NCBI GenBank assembly: GCA_964642725.1
Contig: CAZXQG010000006.1
Coordinates: 42,918 to 106,917, forward strand
Source: JAGVPT01 sp964642725
GTDB taxonomy: Bacteria; Bacteroidota; Ignavibacteria; UBA10030; UBA8401
Reading direction: 5' to 3'
DNA: 64,000 nt
In this document: in pieces, positions 59,221 through 64,000 of the stretch
How positions within the stretch are numbered: the stretch's first letter is position 1
Layout: each line of letters begins with the position of its first letter
The notes under the pieces: model-generated
The model's input: the letters and a program-made list of their open reading frames with translations, nothing else
Told to the model about the DNA's origin: nothing
Databases searched by the model: none
Program-made: the position numbers and the translations under genes

Positions 59221-60816
59221 ATGAGCGAAGGCAGCTTGCAGAGCAAAAGCAACGTATTGAATCTCGGTACCGTAGTTGCGGTGCGCGGCAGTGTTGTAGA
59301 TATACGGTTCGACGCGCATTTGCCGCCTATCTATTCGCTATTGCACGCGAAGGATGGAAAAATTGCCATCGAGGTTTTAGCTCAGCTCGACGCGCATCGC
59401 GTGCGCGGAATCGCGTTAACTCCCACGCAAGGTCTCGCCCGCGGCACGGCGGTGGAAGATACGGGCGGGCAGTTGAAGGCGCCGGTCGGCAAGGGAATTC
59501 TCTCGCGAATGTTCGACGTGTTCGGGAACGCCATCGACCGCAAAGCTGCGCCGACGGATGTCCAATGGCGGACAGTCCATCGAGCCCCGCCGCCGTTAGC
59601 ACGGCGTTCCACAAAATCTGAGATCTTCGAGACGGGGATCAAGGTGATCGATGTGCTGATGCCGCTCGAGCGCGGCGGCAAGGCGGGTCTGTTCGGCGGG
59701 GCGGGCGTCGGGAAGACAGTTTTGCTTGCTGAAATGATTCACAATATGATCGGGCATCAGGAAGGCGTAAGTATTTTTTGCGGGATAGGCGAACGGTGCC
59801 GTGAAGGAGAGGAACTTTACCGCGACATGAAGGAAGCGGGCGTACTACAGAATATGGTAATGGTGTTCGGGCAGATGAACGAGCCGCCGGGCAGCAGATT
59901 TCGCGTAGGGCACGCAGCGTTGACGATGGCCGAGTATTTCCGGGACGATGAACATCGTGATGTGCTGCTGCTGATCGATAATATTTTTCGTTTCATCCAG
60001 GCCGGCATGGAGGTGTCCGGCTTGATGGGGCAGATGCCGTCGCGTCTGGGCTATCAGCCGACGATGGGCACGGAGTTGTCGCGGCTGGAGGAGCGCATCG
60101 CCAACACCGATGCCGGAGCGATCACATCCATTCAGGCGGTGTATGTGCCGGCGGACGATTTGACCGACCCCGCTGCAGTGCACACGTTTTCACATCTCTC
60201 GGCGTCCATCGTGCTTTCACGCAAACGGGCGAGTGAAGGACTTTACCCGGCTATCGATCCGCTCCAATCGAGCTCCAAAATGGCTACGACCGGAATCGTC
60301 GGCGAACGACATTATCTCCTGGCGCAGGAAATCAGGAAGACACTCGCGCAGTATGAAGATCTCAAAGACGTCATCGCCATGCTCGGGTTGGAGCAGCTAT
60401 CGCCTGACGACCGCAAAGTGGTAGCGCGCGCTCGGAGGTTGGAGCGATTCCTTACACAGCCGTTTTTCGCCACCGAACAGTTTAGCGGGATCAAGGGAAA
60501 ACTCGTCAGCCTCAAAGACTCGCTCGACGGCTGCGAACGCATCCTGCGAGATGAATTCAAAGACTATCCGGAAAGCGCACTCTATATGATCGGGGCGATT
60601 GACGAGGCAAAGAAAAAGGTCCCGAAGAACAAACCGGATGCAAAGGCCGAACCGGGGTTCAAACATGCTGCGAAGGCCGATCCGGAAACTGCCCCCGATG
60701 CCAAGCCTAAGGCTGAGCCTGAACCGCAGGCGAAGTCTCAGCCCAACCCTGAAGTAAAAGCCGACCCGAGACCTAAACCGGAGGTCGAACATGCAGCAGG
60801 CTCTCATGCATCTTAA
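59221..60816 (+). CDS. atpD: N-type ATPase beta subunit with charged Pro-rich C-terminal tail
   Basis: A 531-residue protein, about 60 longer than usual. Walker A is 'GGAGVGKTV' (159-167), the catalytic Glu is E191 in 'GIGERCREGEELY', 'FGQMNEPPGSRFRVG' follows and Walker B is 'VLLLIDNIFRFIQAGMEVSG'. Operon order D-C-Q-R-B-E-F is that of the N-ATPases, a laterally mobile second F-type ATPase. Residues ~468-531 form an extra tail of Lys/Pro/Glu/Ala units ('KPDAKAEPGFKHAAKADPE'). The same kind of sequence ends the b subunit at 62830. The catalytic beta subunit turns over ATP in the cytoplasmic F1 head. Confidence 0.94.
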   Translation: MSEGSLQSKSNVLNLGTVVAVRGSVVDIRFDAHLPPIYSLLHAKDGKIAIEVLAQLDAHRVRGIALTPTQGLARGTAVEDTGGQLKAPVGKGILSRMFDVFGNAIDRKAAPTDVQWRTVHRAPPPLARRSTKSEIFETGIKVIDVLMPLERGGKAGLFGGAGVGKTVLLAEMIHNMIGHQEGVSIFCGIGERCREGEELYRDMKEAGVLQNMVMVFGQMNEPPGSRFRVGHAALTMAEYFRDDEHRDVLLLIDNIFRFIQAGMEVSGLMGQMPSRLGYQPTMGTELSRLEERIANTDAGAITSIQAVYVPADDLTDPAAVHTFSHLSASIVLSRKRASEGLYPAIDPLQSSSKMATTGIVGERHYLLAQEIRKTLAQYEDLKDVIAMLGLEQLSPDDRKVVARARRLERFLTQPFFATEQFSGIKGKLVSLKDSLDGCERILRDEFKDYPESALYMIGAIDEAKKKVPKNKPDAKAEPGFKHAAKADPETAPDAKPKAEPEPQAKSQPNPEVKADPRPKPEVEHAAGSHAS

Positions 60817-61195
60817 AATTCTCTTGCCGTTCGAAATCTTTGCAGAGGAAAACGGCGTTTCACGCGTCGTTGCGGAAGGCCGCGAGGGTTCGTTTGGACT
60901 TTTGCCGCACCGGCTAGACTGCGTTGCTGCGCTTGCGCCCGGGATTCTCATCTACGAAAATGAAGGGGAGAAGGAAGTGTACGTGGCCGTCGATGAAGGA
61001 GTGCTGGTCAAGACCGGCATGGATGTGTTCGTTTCCGTTCGCAATGCGATCGGCGGGACCGACCTCGGCCAATTGCGTGAGGCGGTGGACCGTGAATTTT
61101 TGAACCTTAACGATCGGGAGGAGAATGTCCGCTCGGTGATGGCGAAAATGGAGAGCGGATTCATCAGTCGCTTAGCGGAGTTCCACCATGAATGA
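60791..61195 (+). CDS. atpC: N-type ATPase epsilon subunit
   Basis: A 134-residue protein starting inside the 3' end of atpD (26-base overlap, different frame). It shows the beta-sandwich start 'LHLKILLPFEIFAEENGVSR' and 'EGREGSFGLLPHRLDCVAAL', as in AtpC. The C-terminal helical part is present ('LREAVDREFLNLNDREENVR'). It links the rotor to the head and can regulate ATP hydrolysis. The next start overlaps its end by eight bases. Confidence 0.9.
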   Translation: MQQALMHLKILLPFEIFAEENGVSRVVAEGREGSFGLLPHRLDCVAALAPGILIYENEGEKEVYVAVDEGVLVKTGMDVFVSVRNAIGGTDLGQLREAVDREFLNLNDREENVRSVMAKMESGFISRLAEFHHE

Positions 61196-61523
61196 AAAAC
61201 CGGAAGTCGAAGCAGAGAAAAACCGTACTACATTCAGCCAAGAGGTGGGCGCCAAGGCAGCACGCAAGCTCAAGGCGGAACGCTCCAAACAGGGCGTCTG
61301 GTTTGGATTAGGGATGATGGGACTCATCGGCTGGTCGGTGGTGGTTCCGACGCTGCTTGGTGCAGCGCTCGGTATCTGGCTGGACAATCGCCATCCAGGA
61401 AACCTTTCCTGGACCCTAACGCTGCTTTTCATCGGACTGGTTATCGGCTGCTTAAACGCCTGGCATTGGGTGGCCAAGGAAGAGAAAGAAATGCAAGATG
61501 GACAGGAGGATAATGATGGATGA
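61188..61523 (+). CDS. atpQ: N-ATPase subunit AtpQ (AtpI/AtpZ-like)
   Basis: A 111-residue protein with a charged N-terminus and two membrane spans, 'GMMGLIGWSVVVPTLLGAAL' and 'WTLTLLFIGLVIGCLNAWHW'. 'GIWLDNRHPGNLSW' between them is the AtpI/AtpZ pattern. In N-ATPase operons this gene is named atpQ; related proteins help c-ring assembly or carry Mg2+/Ca2+, which is not shown here. It overlaps atpC and atpR. Confidence 0.85.
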   Translation: MNEKPEVEAEKNRTTFSQEVGAKAARKLKAERSKQGVWFGLGMMGLIGWSVVVPTLLGAALGIWLDNRHPGNLSWTLTLLFIGLVIGCLNAWHWVAKEEKEMQDGQEDNDG

Positions 61524-61827
61524 AACTTTGAGTCTGGTGCTCTCATTGGTGGCCGGTATTTTGCTCGGCGCGATTTTTTTTGGCGGCCTTTGGTGGACGG
61601 TTCAGAAAGTGGTTTCGTCCAACCGGTCGGCGCTTTGGTTCTTCGTCAGCCTGTTGATGCGGACAAGCATCGTTCTGGCTGGTTTCTTTTTTATCGCGCA
61701 CGGTCATTGGGAGCGGCTGCTGATCTCTCTCCTCGGATTTGTCGTGGCGCGCCCAATCGTGATGGGATTTACTCGTGCGGCTGAAAAGTCAACTCACTTG
61801 TCACAGGAGGCCGGCCATGCATCTTAG
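61513..61827 (+). CDS. atpR: N-ATPase subunit AtpR
   Basis: The start is taken at ATG 61513 (61516 equally possible), after AGGAGG, giving 104 residues. Three membrane spans are visible: 'LVLSLVAGILLGAIFFGGLW', 'WFFVSLLMRTSIVLAGFFFI' and 'RLLISLLGFVVARPIVMGF'. A membrane Arg within the second span ('LLMRTSI') and one in the third ('VVARPIV') fit AtpR, which has been proposed to contact the c-ring carboxylate. It overlaps atpQ (11 bases) and atpB (11 bases). Confidence 0.85.
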   Translation: MMDETLSLVLSLVAGILLGAIFFGGLWWTVQKVVSSNRSALWFFVSLLMRTSIVLAGFFFIAHGHWERLLISLLGFVVARPIVMGFTRAAEKSTHLSQEAGHAS

Positions 61828-62512
61828 CACCGATGAGATGATCTTCTGGCAACACGGCATTGTTAAACTCAACGGCACTATTGTGTTTACGTGGGGACTG
61901 ATGCTCGTGCTGGCCGTCGGTTCAAAAATCATCACGCGCAAACTTTCCACCGGTCTGACACATTCTCGCTGGCAGAATCTTGTAGAAATCGTCGTCACAA
62001 GCATTCAGAAACAAATTGAAGAAGTGGGCCTGAGTCAGCCGCAGAAATATCTCGCCTTTCTGGGGACGCTCTTTCTGTTCCTCGCCACAGCCAGCATCTG
62101 TACCGTCATTCCCGGCTATGAGCCGCCGACCGGCTCCCTCTCGACCACGGCTGCACTCGCGCTCTGCGTGTTTGTCGCAGTGCCGTTCTTCGGAATTGAG
62201 GAACAAGGGGTAGGCAACTATCTCAAGTCCTATATGAAGCCGACGATCGTCATGCTGCCGTTCAACATCATCAGCGAACTTTCGCGTACACTGGCCCTGG
62301 CCGTTCGTCTTTTCGGCAACATGATGAGCGGAGCGATGATTGTCGCAATTCTTCTTACCGTTATGCCTTTCATTTTTCCGATCATTATGACGCTGCTTGG
62401 TCTGCTCACTGGCATGGTGCAGGCCTACATCTTCAGTATTTTGGCAGCGGTTTACATTGCGGCCGCTACACGAGTCAGCAAACCCAAACCGGAACCAGAG
62501 GCAACACATTGA
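61817..62512 (+). CDS. atpB: N-type ATPase a subunit
   Basis: The ATG at 61817 follows CAGGAGG and begins 'MHLSTDEMIFWQHGIVKLNG', giving 231 residues; the in-frame extension into atpR is rejected. The conserved Arg of the ion path is in 'ELSRTLALAVRLFGNMMSGA' (about residues 165-184; the Arg of 'AVRLFGN'). The following spans ('ILLTVMPFIFPIIMTLLGLL', 'GMVQAYIFSILAAVYIAAA') are standard. It forms the two half-channels against the c-ring. Confidence 0.93.
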   Translation: MHLSTDEMIFWQHGIVKLNGTIVFTWGLMLVLAVGSKIITRKLSTGLTHSRWQNLVEIVVTSIQKQIEEVGLSQPQKYLAFLGTLFLFLATASICTVIPGYEPPTGSLSTTAALALCVFVAVPFFGIEEQGVGNYLKSYMKPTIVMLPFNIISELSRTLALAVRLFGNMMSGAMIVAILLTVMPFIFPIIMTLLGLLTGMVQAYIFSILAAVYIAAATRVSKPKPEPEATH

Positions 62513-62543
62513 AACATGAAATTCGACATCAAAAGGAGATCTT

Positions 62544-62825
62544 ATGGACAACATGACTATTATCGCGGTTGCATCAATTGTCATCGCCGGTATTACCACC
62601 GGGTTCGGCACTATGGGGCCCGCCCTGGCGGAAGGGAAGGCGGTTGCGACGGCGCTGAGCTCGCTGGCCGAACAACCTGATGCCTCCGCAACCATCACCC
62701 GGACTTTGTTCGTGGGTCTGGCGATGATCGAGTCCACGGCGATCTACTGTTTTGTGGTATCGATGATTCTTATCTTCGCCAACCCGTTCTGGAACCACGT
62801 CATCACCCAAGCCACTGGAAAGTAG
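62544..62825 (+). CDS. atpE: N-type ATPase c subunit
   Basis: A 93-residue hairpin. Helix 2 carries the ion-binding E63 with S64, T65 and Y68 ('MIESTAIYCFVV'), the set linked to Na+ binding in c-rings. Helix 1 has a second carboxylate, E30 ('GPALAEGKAVATAL'), typical of N-type rings; the Gln found at the Na+ site of Ilyobacter falls on Pro here. Na+ coupling was predicted for N-ATPases, but I recall that a Burkholderia N-type ring was reported as proton-binding, so specificity is open. Confidence 0.94.
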   Translation: MDNMTIIAVASIVIAGITTGFGTMGPALAEGKAVATALSSLAEQPDASATITRTLFVGLAMIESTAIYCFVVSMILIFANPFWNHVITQATGK

Positions 62826-62829
62826 ACCT

Positions 62830-64000
62830 ATGTTAATCGATTGGTTCACAGTCGGAGCGCAGGCGCTCAACTTTCTCATTCTGGTATGGTTGATGAAGCG
62901 ATTTCTTTACAAGCCAATCCTCCACGCCATCAATGAGCGAGAGAAACGGATCGCCACAGAACTCGCGAACGCCGACAAGAAAAAGGCAGAAGCCCAGAAG
63001 GAGAGCGACGAGTTCAAACACAAAAACGAGGAGTTCGACCAGCAACGTGCCGCGCTTTTAAAAAAAGCGACGGACGAAGCAAGCGCCGAACGTCAACGCC
63101 TCCTCGACGAAGCGCGGAATGCCGCCGATGCTTTGAGTTCAAAGCGGCAAGAAGCTTTGAGAAACGAAGAACATAACATCCATCAAGAAATCAGCCGCCG
63201 GACAGAGCAGGAAGTATTTGCCATCACACGAAAGGCGCTGACGGATCTCGCCACGGTGAGTCTGGAAGAACGCCTGGGTGAAGTGTTCACCCGCCGCTTG
63301 CGAGAGATGGACAGCCAGGCGAAAGCAGGCCTCGGCGAAGCCCTTAAGAAAGCGTCTAACCCAGCGCTCGTACGCAGCGCGTTCGACCTGCCTCCGGAGC
63401 AACGAGCGGCGATACAAAATGCGCTCAACGAAACCTTCTCGGCTGAAATCCATATCCGATTCGAGACCGCACCAGACCTGATCAGCGGCATCGAACTTAC
63501 GACGAATGGGCAAAAGGTGGCGTGGAGCATCGCAGATTATCTAGTGTCGCTGCAAAAAGGCGTCGAGGAACTTCTAAAAGAGAAGGACAAGGCTGAAGTC
63601 AAAGCCAAGACATCGTCCGGTTTGACGCCGCTGATCGCAAAGCGCGCTTATGAACTGTACGAGCAGCAAGGCCGCAAGAGCGATTCTGCGAGTCAGGATT
63701 GGAGTCAGGCGGAACGGGAGATTCGGAAAGGTGAAGCCAAAGCCGAGCCTAAACCTGAAGCCAAAGTCGAGCCTAAACCTGAAACCCAAGCCGAGCCTAA
63801 GCCTGAAGCCAAAGCTGAGCCTAAGCCTGAAGCCAAAGCTGAGCCTAAGCCTGAAGCCAAAGCTGAGCCTAAGCCTGAAGCCAAAGTCGAGCCTAAGCCT
63901 GAAGCCAAAGCCGAGCCTAAACCTGAAGCCAAAGCCGAGCCTAAACCTGAAGCCAAAGTCGAGCCTAAGCCTGAAGCCAAAGTCGAGCCCAAGCCTGAAG
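62830..64000 (+). CDS. atpF: N-type ATPase b subunit fused to DUF2934 and an EPKPEAKx repeat tail (3' end outside window)
   Basis: The frame is open from the ATG at 62830 to the window end (390 residues so far). Residues 1-30 are the membrane anchor ('VGAQALNFLILVWLMKRFLY'), residues ~35-140 the stalk coiled coil, and ~140-245 the delta-like domain of long N-ATPase b subunits ('VSLEERLGEVFTRRL', 'FETAPDLISGIELTTNG'). Then comes a DUF2934 motif ('LIAKRAYELYEQQGR', 'DWSQAEREIRKGE', ~262-300) and from ~303 at least eleven 8-residue units, mostly 'EPKPEAKA' or 'EPKPEAKV'. The two extra parts are not normal for a b subunit. Since atpA (alpha) should follow, the tail or a frame change must end beyond this window. 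Confidence 0.85.
   Translation, partial: MLIDWFTVGAQALNFLILVWLMKRFLYKPILHAINEREKRIATELANADKKKAEAQKESDEFKHKNEEFDQQRAALLKKATDEASAERQRLLDEARNAADALSSKRQEALRNEEHNIHQEISRRTEQEVFAITRKALTDLATVSLEERLGEVFTRRLREMDSQAKAGLGEALKKASNPALVRSAFDLPPEQRAAIQNALNETFSAEIHIRFETAPDLISGIELTTNGQKVAWSIADYLVSLQKGVEELLKEKDKAEVKAKTSSGLTPLIAKRAYELYEQQGRKSDSASQDWSQAEREIRKGEAKAEPKPEAKVEPKPETQAEPKPEAKAEPKPEAKAEPKPEAKAEPKPEAKVEPKPEAKAEPKPEAKAEPKPEAKVEPKPEAKVEPKPE
63744..64000 (+). repeat. 24-bp tandem repeat in the atpF tail
   Basis: The unit GAGCCTAAGCCTGAAGCCAA plus AGCC, AGTC or AGCT repeats with an exact period of 24 bases, with starts at 63744, 63768, 63792 and so on to 63984, where the window cuts it. Units differ at only a few third positions and one 'ETQA' variant, so the array is young. 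Copy number beyond the window is unknown. Confidence 0.9.

Noticed and set aside
63705..63992. 95-codon Gly/Ser/Leu/Ala repeat frame on the - strand
   Set aside because: It is the reverse reading of the 24-bp repeat in atpF and has no independent support.
63744..64000. Possible CRISPR-like array
   Set aside because: Units are contiguous 24-bp coding repeats in frame with atpF, with no spacers and no cas genes nearby.
1..64000. rRNA, tRNA, transposase or integrase genes
   Set aside because: None seen. Almost all gaps are under 400 bases and contain no recognisable cloverleaf or mobile-element gene; a covariance-model scan would be needed to exclude small RNAs.

Overview
The window reads as a contiguous piece of a chromosome from the Fibrobacterota-Chlorobiota-Bacteroidota assemblage. 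It is most likely Ignavibacteria-like, because five of the first proteins end in the type IX secretion (T9SS) sorting domain with the block 'QNYPNPFNPST' and a C-terminal 'KKLILMK'. That motif is also common in neighbouring candidate phyla, so the phylum call is an inference. Base composition is near 50% GC and coding density is high. All genes I accept lie on the + strand. I see no rRNA, tRNA, transposase, integrase or CRISPR array.

Region by region. (1) 1-7.5 kb: secreted surface proteins, namely four genes with DUF3494 (ice-binding-like) domains and an eight-repeat T9SS protein; a further DUF3494/T9SS gene lies at 13-14.7 kb. (2) 7.6-12.9 kb: envelope and stress genes, with CsbD, three OmpA-domain proteins, a DUF4398 lipoprotein and a 38-residue membrane peptide. 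(3) 14.7-32.9 kb: a stress and redox island with a response regulator, DoxX, zinc alcohol dehydrogenase, lipoproteins, a LysE transporter, bacterioferritin, lmo0937 and DUF3185 membrane proteins, a DUF6600 protein, a 2-oxo-acid decarboxylase, an Old Yellow Enzyme, catalase, a PLP decarboxylase, a low-affinity iron permease-like protein, GrpE and an AI-2E family protein. (4) 33.0-43.9 kb: a giant cyclic beta-1,2-glucan synthase (about 2,950 residues), a small CxC protein, a mannose-1-phosphate guanylyltransferase-like enzyme and a DUF2007 protein. (5) 44.1-57.5 kb: a sugar-fermentation block with transaldolase, phosphoglucomutase, a second alcohol dehydrogenase, alpha-glucan phosphorylase, a site-2 protease with CBS domains, a HAD protein, acetate kinase and phosphoketolase. 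(6) 57.6-64 kb: decayed relics of a P-type ATPase and of an ATP synthase beta subunit, a K+-channel-like protein with a non-canonical filter, and an N-type ATPase operon (atpD-C-Q-R-B-E-F) cut by the window end.

How it may fit together. Phosphorylase releases glucose-1-phosphate from glycogen, phosphoglucomutase gives glucose-6-phosphate, phosphoketolase makes acetyl-phosphate, and acetate kinase turns this into ATP. The decarboxylase and the two alcohol dehydrogenases could provide an alcohol-forming electron sink. The N-ATPase could spend that ATP on ion export. Together with cyclic glucan, ferritin, catalase and small stress proteins this looks like a survival and osmotic/energy-stress island, probably assembled in part by lateral transfer (inference).

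The most novel-looking signals are: a 36-bp dyad element with a fixed-distance GTA box, present in three copies in front of unrelated envelope/stress genes; fusion of a DUF2934 segment and at least eleven 8-residue Glu-Pro-Lys-Pro repeats to the ATPase b subunit, together with a similar tail on the beta subunit; and relics of ion-pump genes just upstream of the N-ATPase.
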